A DNA stretch of 64,000 bases, taken from Sphingomonas sp. LHG3406-1. GTDB lineage: Bacteria > Pseudomonadota > Alphaproteobacteria > Sphingomonadales > Sphingomonadaceae. The DNA lies in NCBI RefSeq assembly GCF_029637485.1, contig NZ_CP069128.1, positions 2,140,001 to 2,204,000 of the forward strand, in the 5' to 3' direction. The position numbers were made by a program, and so were the translations under genes. Below, in pieces: positions 18,768-26,860 of this stretch (the stretch's first letter is position 1; each line of letters begins with the position of its first letter). A model generated the notes under the pieces. The model searched no databases. It saw only the letters and a list, made by a program, of their open reading frames with translations, and was not told the origin of the DNA.

Positions 18768-19649
18768 ATGGCCGGATTGTTGCTATTCGCGGCGGTGGCG
18801 CAGGCGCTTGCCCAGCCGGCCGCTCCGGCGACGGGGATCGTCGGCCACTGCCGCTTCGACATCGAGCAGCTGAGCTTTGCCGGCAGCCCTGCCGATCAGG
18901 CGCGGTGCCTGATGGAGCCGGTCGGCAAGCGCGGGAAGCTCGGGCCACCGCTCAAGCGGCTTCCGACGGGCCTGTCGAGGGTGCTCGAGCGGGGCGAGCC
19001 GCTGCCGCCTAGGGACAAGGTGGCGGCGCTGCTCGTGGCGGAAGGGATCGACATCGGCGGTCTCGACGAGCCGCTGTCGCGGGCGCGCGACGGCGATTCC
19101 GCGGCCCCGCTCGCCCGCTACTTCGTCATCCACGACACGAGCACGCCTTACTACCAGGATCAGCCCTTTCCGGCGGATGTGGACAATGATGCGAGGGTCA
19201 ACGACTTCGCGCCTTACTTTCCGGTCGGCGCGGATCCGGAGCGCTTCCCGGTCGCGCATGTCTTCCTCAACCGGCTGGGGGTGGTGAGGATCGGGCAGCC
19301 CTTGTCGCGGCCGTGGCGGGCGACCAAGCTCGAGACGCGAGTGATCGGCCTTCCGGCGAAGGGGCTGTTTCTCCACATCGAGACGGTCGCGCCGCGGCGG
19401 CGGGATCCGGCGATCGAGGGCTGGAACGACGCGATCGCGCCAAGACCGGGGTTCAGCGCGCGCCAGTATGACCGGCTGGCCATCCTGTACATTGCGGCGA
19501 GCGTTCGGGCGGGGACGTGGATGATCCCGGCGCAGCATGCGACGATCGACCAGGGCCTGCCGCAGGCGCACGACGACCCGCAGAACTTCACCCTGAAGCA
19601 GTTCGACCGCGCGCTACGGAAGCGGCTGGCGGCGCTGAAGCGACGCTGA
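18768..19649 (+). CDS. amidase-like secreted protein (N-acetylmuramoyl-L-alanine amidase type)
   Basis: A 293-residue secreted protein (signal MAGLLLFAAVAQALA). The central region has ARYFVIHDTSTPYYQDQPFP, then VAHVFLNRLGVVRIGQPL, and late GTWMIPAQHATIDQ followed by AHDDPQNFTLKQFDRAL. The spaced histidines in IHDTS and HDDPQNF resemble the zinc site of type-2 amidases/PGRPs, so a peptidoglycan-cleaving role is likely but not certain. The ATG at 18768 follows GAGGGAGAG. It is the last core gene before the island; its stop is 4 bases from the left att repeat. Confidence 0.55.
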   Translation: MAGLLLFAAVAQALAQPAAPATGIVGHCRFDIEQLSFAGSPADQARCLMEPVGKRGKLGPPLKRLPTGLSRVLERGEPLPPRDKVAALLVAEGIDIGGLDEPLSRARDGDSAAPLARYFVIHDTSTPYYQDQPFPADVDNDARVNDFAPYFPVGADPERFPVAHVFLNRLGVVRIGQPLSRPWRATKLETRVIGLPAKGLFLHIETVAPRRRDPAIEGWNDAIAPRPGFSARQYDRLAILYIAASVRAGTWMIPAQHATIDQGLPQAHDDPQNFTLKQFDRALRKRLAALKRR

Positions 19650-19652
19650 AAA

Positions 19653-19699
19653 GTGGTCGGGGAGAGAGGATTCGAACCTCCGGCCCCTGCCTCCCGAAG
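19653..19699 (-). repeat. left attachment site (duplicate of tRNA-Pro 3' half)
   Basis: A 47-bp sequence starting GTGGTCGGGGAGAGAGGATT and ending CTCCCGAAG, identical to 47614-47660. It covers CCA end, T arm and anticodon arm 3' side of tRNA-Pro on the minus strand, but the sequence beyond it (GCGTATCCCC...) does not continue the tRNA, so this copy is the displaced tail left by integration. Confidence 0.93.
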
Positions 19700-19745
19700 G
19701 CGTATCCCCTCGCCGCATACGAGAGCAAGGGGCATTCTCGTTGAG

Positions 19746-19771
19746 GCACAGGATAGCACCTGGACCTGTGC
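19746..19771. repeat. inverted repeat near the left island end
   Basis: GCACAGG at 19746-19752 is the perfect inverse of CCTGTGC at 19765-19771, 47 bases inside the left att site. Such structures near att sites can be integrase or excisionase arm sites, but seven bases may also occur by chance. Otherwise 19700-19927 shows no gene; it must hold the promoter of the ATPase operon. Confidence 0.35.
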
Positions 19772-19793
19772 TTTCCGCTAAATTTCAGTAGCG

Positions 19794-19822
19794 AAGGTTC
19801 AAGTTGAACCTCGACCCCTGTC
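19794..19822 (+). repeat. inner att-like repeat, left end
   Basis: AAGGTTCAAGTTGAACCTCG with the following ACCCCTGTC matches 47541-47570 near the other island end, sharing AAGGTTCAA, CCTC and GACCCCTGTC, in the same orientation. It also resembles the att core (GAACCTCCGGCCCCTGCC). It could be a decayed att site from an earlier insertion or a paired recombinase arm site. Confidence 0.5.
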
Positions 19823-19927
19823 TAGCGCCTGACTTGTTTGCTCAGGATCATAAACGACTGTCGAGAGCTTCACTACGACGCTAAGTGAGAGTTAGAGCTA
19901 TGCGGTAGAAGGGCGAAGGTAAACGGG

Positions 19928-21775
19928 GTGTGGATCGAATCAATCAGGATCGAGGGCGGCTCGCTTGATGGTTTCCGGCAAACCCTAAGTCGCGGACTGA
20001 ACGTACTCATTGGCGGTCGCGGCACTGGCAAGAGCTCGGTGATCGAGCTCATTCGCTTTTGCCTGGGCGCTCAGCCCTCTTCTGATGCGATTGCAAAAGA
20101 GGCTCTCGAGCACGCCCTCGGCGTTTTGGGTGATGGTAAGGTTGTTGTAGCGCTGACGAACGGCCACGATCGGGTGGAAGTTTCCAGAATCGCAACCGAT
20201 GACGATGACAGCTGTCCCCTGGAAATTCTTCCGCCGTTTGTTTTCTCCCAAAAGGAAGTCGAACAGATTGGCGCCCGCTCCCAGTCCCGAATGCGCTTAA
20301 TCGATGGATTCATAAGTGGAAGGACTGTAGCTGTCGCAAAGCGCGCGCCTCTGGATGCGCGGATTAAGTCAGCATCGACGGAGATTCGCAGTCTCTTGGC
20401 CGAGGTTGCAGACATCAGCGAAAAGCTCGTGGCTTTGCCGAAGCTGCAGTCCAGACTAACTGAGCTTCAACATCAAGGCGCGCAACGTGCCGGCAGCAAA
20501 GAGCTAGACGGCCTTCGACAGCAGCTGGATCAACTAACGCCACTTCTTAGCGCCGCCACCGTCCGAGCAGGATCGATCTGCCGCTCAGCTGAGAAGCTTG
20601 TGGAATGGACAGACGAGCTCGACCTGTTGGTGAGCCGGAGACCAACCATCGAACCGTGGCCAGCGCAAGCTGTCGCAGGGGATCAACTTCATCCCCACAG
20701 AGCGGAATTAGAAACCAACCACCAGCGCGTCATCCATGCGATTGCAGAATACAGGCGCATCGCTGCTGACCTTCAAACCCTCCAGCAGAGAGAGACCGAG
20801 GAAAGGGCCACCCTTGAGGGGCAAGGTCGTGAGGTCCGGCAAAAGATCGAAGAACATCAGAAGGGCGCAAGCGTGCTCGATAGGCAGATCGCCGATCTCA
20901 GCCAGGAAATGGCCGGGTTAGGCGCTTTGTCGGACCTGAGAGCACAGAGATTACAGCGGATCGAACGCCTGCAGGCAGAGCGACAGGTCGCCCTGGAGGA
21001 GTTGCATGCGCAAGGTGCCGCGCTGACTGCAGCTCGCCAGCAAGTCGCGAGTGATCTGACCGCGGCTCTGGCGCCCGCGATCCGTGTTACCGTGAAGCCA
21101 CTTGCAGACTATCGAGCGTACATAAGCGTACTGAACGCGGCGCTCCGAGGGAGCGGACTGCGATATCGTGAGCTCGCCGAACGTATCGCCGAGACGTTTA
21201 GCCCTGAGGAAATAGCCGTGCTTGCAGAGCGCGGTGACGTTTCCGCCATCAGCAAGGCTTTGGAAATAAACGATGAGCGGGCGGCGCGCCTGACCGAAAG
21301 CTTACGAGGAGACGCGGGCGCCGATCTCTTGGTAACAGAAGTAGGCGACGAAGTTCTTATCGAACTTCTCGATGGTACCAGCTTCAAAACCACCGACTTC
21401 CTGTCGATGGGCCAGCGCTGCACAGCCGTCTTGCCAATAATCCTCCAGCACGAAGAACGAATCATCGTGCTGGATCAGCCTGAAGACCATTTGGACAACG
21501 CCTTCGTCGTCGGAACGCTCGTGAAAGCGATCCGCGCTCGCAGCGGTTCAGCGCAAACGATCATCGCGACCCATAATCCCAACATTCCAGTTCTGGGAGG
21601 CGCCGACTGGGTCGGCCACCTTGAGTCGGATGGTGACCGCTGCTTCGTCCAGGTCGCCGGGAGCCTAGATGACGCTGAGATTGTAAATTCCATCACGAAC
21701 ATAATGGAAGGTGGCCGAGAAGCCTTCCAGCGGCGCGCAGCGTTTTATGCCGAGAGTGGCGGTGATGGGCTCTGA
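19928..21775 (+). CDS. SMC/RecN-like AAA ATPase, first gene of the four-gene operon
   Basis: A 615-residue ABC-type ATPase. Walker A GGRGTGKSS at residues 29-37; a long coiled-coil-prone middle (about 150-390, rich in Leu/Gln/Glu/Arg, e.g. LQTLQQRETEERATLEGQGR); a Q/signature region DFLSMGQRCTAVLPIIL; Walker B IIVLDQPEDHLDN with D516/E519; and an H-loop THNPNIP with H549. The DQPEDxLDN form is typical of defence-associated SMC-like ATPases (TrlF or OLD relatives) that sense DNA or phage components. The start is GTG at 19928 after GAAGG. It overlaps the next gene by 11 bases, and the whole 19928-24702 run is translationally coupled. Trigger unknown. Confidence 0.8.
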   Translation: MWIESIRIEGGSLDGFRQTLSRGLNVLIGGRGTGKSSVIELIRFCLGAQPSSDAIAKEALEHALGVLGDGKVVVALTNGHDRVEVSRIATDDDDSCPLEILPPFVFSQKEVEQIGARSQSRMRLIDGFISGRTVAVAKRAPLDARIKSASTEIRSLLAEVADISEKLVALPKLQSRLTELQHQGAQRAGSKELDGLRQQLDQLTPLLSAATVRAGSICRSAEKLVEWTDELDLLVSRRPTIEPWPAQAVAGDQLHPHRAELETNHQRVIHAIAEYRRIAADLQTLQQRETEERATLEGQGREVRQKIEEHQKGASVLDRQIADLSQEMAGLGALSDLRAQRLQRIERLQAERQVALEELHAQGAALTAARQQVASDLTAALAPAIRVTVKPLADYRAYISVLNAALRGSGLRYRELAERIAETFSPEEIAVLAERGDVSAISKALEINDERAARLTESLRGDAGADLLVTEVGDEVLIELLDGTSFKTTDFLSMGQRCTAVLPIILQHEERIIVLDQPEDHLDNAFVVGTLVKAIRARSGSAQTIIATHNPNIPVLGGADWVGHLESDGDRCFVQVAGSLDDAEIVNSITNIMEGGREAFQRRAAFYAESGGDGL

Positions 21776-22652
21776 CATTGCCCGCAAGTTAGAGTCGCGC
21801 GACCCGCGCGACAGGCTCGAAGCGGCTCGATACCTGGCCGAACACGCAGACAACAAACAAATTGTCCTTATCGAGAAGGCCCTTGCCGTCGAACCTGTCG
21901 CATGGGTGTCCAGCGCCCTTAAGCGCGCACTTCAGCGCGCCCGACCCGATGGTGACGGGCTGCGAATGCAAGAACGAATAGATCTTTCGCCAGATCAAAC
22001 CGCGCAAATCTACTCTGACGCCCTGGAAGCTACAGCAAAGCAGATCATCCACGAGATCGAGCCGATACTCGGCGCCATCCGTTTGTCCGCCGAAACAGAG
22101 ATCGGTGATTTCGAAGGGTCAGACACAAAGCGCGGATTGGAACGAATGGAAGCCCTGGTCGCGGCGCTCGCTCGGTTGCGTCAGGCCGCAGGGGCGCCAA
22201 AAGTCCAGGAATTCGCTTTAGACCAATGCATTTACGCTTGGATTGCTGAGGAAACGGAGTTGAAACCGGTGAGCGTGTTGCGGGCCGGTCCGCAGCAGAC
22301 GGTCGTCGAGGGTGACAAAGGCTTGGTAGGCTTGGCGTTCGCCAATGGCCTTCGTAACGCCGTGGACGCAACGCTCGCTCTCGCGGTCGAGAACAAGAAA
22401 TACCCCGAGATCACCGTCAATTGGGGTGTCACCGACGTCGACGTTTGGGTTGCCATCGTCGACAGTGGAATTGGGTTCCGCGGCAATCTTACGCGCGCAT
22501 TTGAAATAGGCTCGACAACCAAAGCGGGACATCTTGGCATGGGCTTGGCGACAGCTCAGCAGGCCATGACATCGCTGGGCGGAACCGTCCGCCTTATACC
22601 GGGCGAAATCGGAGTTCGGTTTGAGATGCGCTGGCCAAAGGCGACCGCGTAA
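21765..22652 (+). CDS. histidine-kinase-like HATPase protein
   Basis: A 295-residue cytoplasmic protein. Residues 1-70 look like a helical repeat (RDRLEAARYLAEHADNKQIV, HEAT-like). An H-box IIHEIEP places a candidate phospho-His at H96. The GHKL ATPase domain has N-box GLRNAVDA (N198), G1 VDSGIGF (D233), and G2 GHLGMGLA (about 257-262), then GGTVRLIPGEIGVRFEM. No sensor or membrane segment is present, so any signal must come from a partner, most likely the preceding ATPase. Start chosen at 21765, overlapping the ATPase by 11 bases; ATG 21747 and GTG 21711 are alternatives. The next gene starts within its stop (TAATG) and encodes a receiver domain, a natural phosphoacceptor. Confidence 0.75.
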   Translation: MGSDIARKLESRDPRDRLEAARYLAEHADNKQIVLIEKALAVEPVAWVSSALKRALQRARPDGDGLRMQERIDLSPDQTAQIYSDALEATAKQIIHEIEPILGAIRLSAETEIGDFEGSDTKRGLERMEALVAALARLRQAAGAPKVQEFALDQCIYAWIAEETELKPVSVLRAGPQQTVVEGDKGLVGLAFANGLRNAVDATLALAVENKKYPEITVNWGVTDVDVWVAIVDSGIGFRGNLTRAFEIGSTTKAGHLGMGLATAQQAMTSLGGTVRLIPGEIGVRFEMRWPKATA

Positions 22653-24094
22653 TGCGGGTCTTGCTGGTCGAGGATAACGTCGACTTTGCGCAGGTGATTG
22701 AAAAAGCCATTCGGGCAATTCCAGGCTGCGAGCTCGCTTGGAAGCGGAGCAAAGCCAGCGCTCTCGCGGTACTCGATGAAGAGCACTTTGACGTGGTCCT
22801 GCTCGATCGACGCATACCAACGGAAGACGGGATTCTCGACGATCACCAGGACCACGGCTGGGCCGTGTTTCAGTTTATCGTGGAGCGCCTACCCGGGACT
22901 TCTGTTTGGTTTCTTACCGGGACCGTCGACGCCGACTTTCCAACGGAGGTCCTCAACGCACACAGCCGTCGCGGCGACATCCATGCATGCGGTCGTGAAG
23001 ATGCGATCTATCAAGTTTTCTGGAAGGACCGGATGACCGACTGTGTCGCTGCCGTCCGGGCATTCCGAGCGGACGTCCAGCACACGGAGGCAATCCACTT
23101 AGCGCAGGTCGGAACTCCGGCGAATTTGCGTGCTGAGGAGGAGCGGCTTCTAAGATTGTTCGGTCGATCGCACGGCGGGGCGCGTGTTGAGGTACGCATT
23201 CTGCAGGCGGGGCTATCTGGGGCTAGAGTGCTGAGAGTGTCTGTTCTGAATGCAGCGGGCGCCGTCATGATCACATCGGTCGCTCGCATTGGGACACACG
23301 GAGAAATCGCGTCAGAGCGCGACAAATATCGAACCGAGATTGTGAAGCTTGCTAATGGGGCGTTTCCGCCGGTCACGGCAGATCTCGATCTGGGCGCGGC
23401 TGGGTTCGCGGCAATCTTCTATCAAGTGGTCGGAAACGAAGTCCGGTCACTCTTCGACGAATTGACTGCTGACCCGGCTACCGCTGCCGAGGCTGTGAAT
23501 CGGCTTTGTGCGGACCAGGCGTCTTGGCGCGGGGCGCGGCAAACGGAAATGGTCAGGGTATCGACCGTGCGGCGAGATCTCATTGGCGACGTGGCCTTGG
23601 AGCTCGTCGCACCCTTGCTCGACGGTATCGACATCGCTCCAGTCGAGCTCGTCGAGATTCAAGTCGCGCGATCGGTTCAACATCGTGACCTACACTGCGG
23701 CAACGTTCTTTTCGATGCCAACGGGCGCCCTATGGTGATCGATTACCCGGACACAGGCCGGACCGCAGCGTGTCTTGACCCCGTTTCGCTTGAGTTGAGT
23801 ACCATCTTTCATAAGGACGCACCCGATCGAGCGGGTTGGCCAACGATCCACCAAGCCGAGAACTGGCCTGATTTGGACGGATTTTGCGGAGGGTCGATCT
23901 ATGAGCCATTTGTAAGAGCTTGCCGAGCGTGGGCCGTCGACGCGGCCGCATCTCAACAGGAGGTTCTCGCGGTCGCGTATGGCTACGCGCTTCGGCAGTT
24001 GAAGTATGATGATACGGACAAGGCGCTCGCAAGAGCGATAATTCGCGGCTGCATCGCGCAGCTCCTGGGTGGCGGCTCGACCGACAAAGAATGA
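22652..24094 (+). CDS. receiver domain fused to a kinase/phosphotransferase-fold domain
   Basis: A 480-residue fusion. Residues 1-140 are a complete receiver: acidic pair E7-D8, phospho-Asp D52 (VVLLDRRIP), T89 (FLTG), K125 (FWKDRM). The C-terminal part (about 170-430) has a protein kinase/aminoglycoside-phosphotransferase style catalytic loop HRDLHCGNVLF (H344, D346, N351) and a DFG-like IDYPDTG (D364), then LDPVSLELS. The N-lobe lysine is not clear. It resembles the kinase-like domains that Aravind and colleagues noted in ternary conflict systems (a TCAD-type domain), but I cannot confirm that by eye. Its stop overlaps the HEPN gene start (ATGA). Probably the output step of the system: phosphorylation by the HATPase protein could switch the kinase-like half. 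Confidence 0.7.
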   Translation: MRVLLVEDNVDFAQVIEKAIRAIPGCELAWKRSKASALAVLDEEHFDVVLLDRRIPTEDGILDDHQDHGWAVFQFIVERLPGTSVWFLTGTVDADFPTEVLNAHSRRGDIHACGREDAIYQVFWKDRMTDCVAAVRAFRADVQHTEAIHLAQVGTPANLRAEEERLLRLFGRSHGGARVEVRILQAGLSGARVLRVSVLNAAGAVMITSVARIGTHGEIASERDKYRTEIVKLANGAFPPVTADLDLGAAGFAAIFYQVVGNEVRSLFDELTADPATAAEAVNRLCADQASWRGARQTEMVRVSTVRRDLIGDVALELVAPLLDGIDIAPVELVEIQVARSVQHRDLHCGNVLFDANGRPMVIDYPDTGRTAACLDPVSLELSTIFHKDAPDRAGWPTIHQAENWPDLDGFCGGSIYEPFVRACRAWAVDAAASQQEVLAVAYGYALRQLKYDDTDKALARAIIRGCIAQLLGGGSTDKE

Positions 24095-24702
24095 CGCTCG
24101 CTATGAAAGAATACGGGCGCGCTGAGGTCCTCCAAGCTCACCTTGGACTAACCACCTCTGTTGCGACGAAGATTGCGGCTATCCTTAGCTTCGCGGGCGC
24201 AATCGAACATTTCGTCGAACGAGCGATTTGGAGGTTGAACGGCATCGATCCGCGCGGGACTAAGCCCGATACCGATGGCAAGGTGATTAGCGATCTGATC
24301 GGAATGTTATCGCGTTTTGGCGAAACGCTGGTCGATGAGGATGATCGCACGTTTATTGCAGCCTGGTGCGAAGCGGCTTCCTACGGCTTCACTATACGCC
24401 ATAACATCGCGCACGGCGTTCCCATCAAGGTCGGTGACACGCTTGCATACATGCGTAATCCGCGGTGGGAGGGAGAGCAGCGAAGGCGTGAGTTCGGCGA
24501 CTTCTGGGCCGAGCAGGCCTCTGTTGAATTGGTGTGCGACGCTATGGCGGTTCTCTATCGGTCTATTTTCAGCCTTTCAAGAGCCGATGCGAAGATAGAG
24601 GATGTCGCGACGCACTCTGCGGTGCGTGCCTTGCGAACGGCGCGGTCTGTTCTTGGTGAGTTCGCCAGCCAAACGTACAATCCGAGTTACGAAAAATATT
24701 GA
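24091..24702 (+). CDS. HEPN-domain-like protein with RX4H motif
   Basis: A 203-residue all-helical protein. FTIRHNIAHGV carries RHNIAH, R103 to H108, the RX4H active-site pattern of HEPN ribonucleases; the preceding FAGAIEHFVERAIWRLN and following ASVELVCDAMAVLYRSIF are the helices expected on either side. Start ATGA at 24091 overlaps the stop of the receiver-kinase gene, so it is made together with it. HEPN proteins in defence operons usually cut tRNA or mRNA on activation and kill the cell; here that role is inferred from motif plus operon context. The operon ends here, 62 bases from a convergent gene. Confidence 0.65.
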   Translation: MTLAMKEYGRAEVLQAHLGLTTSVATKIAAILSFAGAIEHFVERAIWRLNGIDPRGTKPDTDGKVISDLIGMLSRFGETLVDEDDRTFIAAWCEAASYGFTIRHNIAHGVPIKVGDTLAYMRNPRWEGEQRRREFGDFWAEQASVELVCDAMAVLYRSIFSLSRADAKIEDVATHSAVRALRTARSVLGEFASQTYNPSYEKY

Positions 24703-24764
24703 TTCTTTGGCGGGCGTTGGCGGGCCTGCGGCTCCTCGCCACTCTGACTACCATTTAGGTTAGA

Positions 24765-25604
24765 TCAAAGATCCGCCTCGGCTTTTAGCGTACGTAAGTC
24801 GTCCACGAAGGCGTCACGCATCTTCGTGGTGTAGATGCGTGCAATCTTCCCCTCGTTCTGGCGCGAGACGATCTTTCGAAGGTCAGAAGTCCTCTGCTCC
24901 CAGGTAGTGCCGTCTGTCACGAAGAGCAGCGTAGTGTCGTGACGTTTCGCCGCGATGATTGCATCGAGATCGCCGATGATATCGGTCATCTTGGAACCGG
25001 TGGCACCATAGCCTTTCACCTCGATCAGAATGCGGGGCCGAAGCTTGTCGGGAATGGCCATGTCGCACTTGGCGGACTCCCCGGCTGCACCTGTGAAGGT
25101 GCAACGTGTTTGGTATCCACCTTCGCCGAAAACCTCCTTGACCAACGCCTCGGCAAAGTCCTCCAAGCCCCGGCCCCGCTTCTGCCCCTGGATCGCCGAG
25201 CCGCGGCCGGAACGAAGGCGCTCAACTAGGATGTCACTCCAAACAGGCTGGTAGTTCACCGCTTTGGTCATCGCGACCGGCAAGCCCATGGCATCCAAAG
25301 CGATGTAGTAGGCGTCGGGGTCAGCTGCATAACGCCTAGCTCCGGAGCCACCGGGCCCTAACGCGCGTCGGAGATCTTCCTCCATCTTGTCCTTAGACTT
25401 AGCGAGGAACAGGCGAGCACAAAGGATTGCGGTGTTGAATGGCCCGTCGAACAAAAGCGCGATGTCAGCCGCGTCGTAACGAACTTTGTGTGGCAGGTCG
25501 GCGAGCTTTGCGATGGCCGCAGACGCTTCGTCGTCCATCCACTCAACGTCGAGCGGACTCAGATTTGCAAGGATGTCGTCGAGCGACTGGTCGATGACCC
25601 TCAT
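24765..25604 (-). CDS. DpnII-like restriction endonuclease
   Basis: A 279-residue PD-(D/E)XK nuclease. The catalytic motif is D181 in KCDMAIPDKLRP and E195-V-K197 in ILIEVKGYG, in the classical D-x(10-30)-(E)xK spacing; the preceding GRGLEDFAEALVKEVFGEGGYQTR helix-strand is also typical. It overlaps the end of the adjacent adenine methyltransferase by 4 bases (ATGA), the standard layout of a type II R-M pair, with the endonuclease second. DpnII-type enzymes cut GATC; the target here cannot be read from the protein, so only the class is claimed. Confidence 0.8.
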   Translation of the reverse strand: MRVIDQSLDDILANLSPLDVEWMDDEASAAIAKLADLPHKVRYDAADIALLFDGPFNTAILCARLFLAKSKDKMEEDLRRALGPGGSGARRYAADPDAYYIALDAMGLPVAMTKAVNYQPVWSDILVERLRSGRGSAIQGQKRGRGLEDFAEALVKEVFGEGGYQTRCTFTGAAGESAKCDMAIPDKLRPRILIEVKGYGATGSKMTDIIGDLDAIIAAKRHDTTLLFVTDGTTWEQRTSDLRKIVSRQNEGKIARIYTTKMRDAFVDDLRTLKAEADL

Positions 25605-26707
25605 GATTGGCCGACTATGAGGTACTCGGTGACGCTGGCGCGCTCGACCCGGCCGTGAGTTCCGAAGTGATAGCGATGGGGCTGCTCGAACACCGAAATC
25701 TTGCGCTTGTGTCGCCCCATTAGCTGAACCAGCTGCTCCAAGTCCGGAAACCCGTTTGAGCTATACGACAGCACGATCGTGCTGCGTGAGAAGCGCGCAA
25801 ACAGTCTGTCGAATGCCTCGACGGCACTGCGGCGGTAACTGAACGGCGTGTGCCGCTTTGCGATCTTCTTCGACTTGGTTGAAGCGTCGATCTCTAGTCC
25901 CTGCCAGTAGCAGGAAAGGCCCTCTAGGAAATGGTAGCGTTTGATGTAGCAGTTATCGTCGGCCCTCGGCACGTACGGCGGGTCAAGATACACCAGGTCG
26001 ACTGATTTCTGCGGAAGCTGGAACACGTCTGAACGAAGCGCGTGGTTCCGACGTCCGTTATCGAAGACAGCGCCATTGAAGACCTCAACCTGCTCCAGGA
26101 AGTGCTCTTCCAGAGTTAGGCGAAGATCGCGACGACCATCATCGTAGCGGGACAGGTCTCCGGTAATTGTGAAAACGCCGCGCGGCTGCCGCTTGAGGCA
26201 GGATCTGAATAGGGCAGCGAATGCGAGCGCCTGCTCATAAGGGTCATCTAGTTGCCGAATGTTGCCGGAGATCGCATCCAGGAACTTCAGGTCTTCGGGC
26301 GTGTAGAAAACGCCCGCAAACGTCTCTTGGATGAACCGGTGAGACCCGCTCTCTGGTGCCAACAACGATTTAATGGCCTTGCCACCCAGCCTTACATGAT
26401 TGTTCTCGACCAGAGCCCGGCTGATGATGCTCGTGAAGTTAAGGAAGTCGGACGCAACCACGCGGCGGCCCATGGCCTTCATTAGGTAAGCCACGGCTCC
26501 AGTGCCCGAGAACGGATCGGCGGCGCTTTCAAAATCGAGCGTGGCGAGCACCTGATGAATCCAAGACAGGAGGCGCTTTTTCGACCCCATGTACCGTAAT
26601 TCAGGGTACTTCAGTGCTCGCTCGGGGATCACCAACGGTGCTACGTCGCTTACGCCGCCGCGTTTCAGGGCAACGACGTTTCCGGTTGGTGCTCTGGCAG
26701 GTTCCAT
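25601..26707 (-). CDS. D12-class adenine-N6 DNA methyltransferase
   Basis: A 368-residue Dam-like type II methyltransferase that protects sites from the coupled endonuclease. Motif X region LRYMGSKKRLLSWI near residues 37-50; motif I AADPFSGTGAVAYLM with DPFSGTG at 64-70; motif IV VDLVYLDPPYVPRADDNCY with DPPY at 242-245. Between motifs I and IV lies the target-recognition region. The ATG at 26707 is the first start with the conserved N-terminus. The endonuclease start overlaps its stop. The pair looks intact, so the island probably carries a live restriction-modification unit. Confidence 0.88.
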   Translation of the reverse strand: MEPARAPTGNVVALKRGGVSDVAPLVIPERALKYPELRYMGSKKRLLSWIHQVLATLDFESAADPFSGTGAVAYLMKAMGRRVVASDFLNFTSIISRALVENNHVRLGGKAIKSLLAPESGSHRFIQETFAGVFYTPEDLKFLDAISGNIRQLDDPYEQALAFAALFRSCLKRQPRGVFTITGDLSRYDDGRRDLRLTLEEHFLEQVEVFNGAVFDNGRRNHALRSDVFQLPQKSVDLVYLDPPYVPRADDNCYIKRYHFLEGLSCYWQGLEIDASTKSKKIAKRHTPFSYRRSAVEAFDRLFARFSRSTIVLSYSSNGFPDLEQLVQLMGRHKRKISVFEQPHRYHFGTHGRVERASVTEYLIVGQS

Positions 26708-26860
26708 CGCCGGATCATGGCTGAAGGTTCGTCCGGATTGAAGGCCGAACTTGCGAAAATTACGCCGACCTGGATTGAGGCCTCGCCCGGCGCCAAGGGC
26801 AAAGGGCCAGACGAACGGGGCATCAGGCGAGCGGCCTCACGGGGTCGCCCCTTTCGGCGC

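Noticed and set aside
19928..24702. Detocs, BREX or CBASS as the identity of the four-gene operon
   Set aside because: No PglX, cyclase, or Detocs-type receiver/effector arrangement is present; the similarity is limited to two-component logic.
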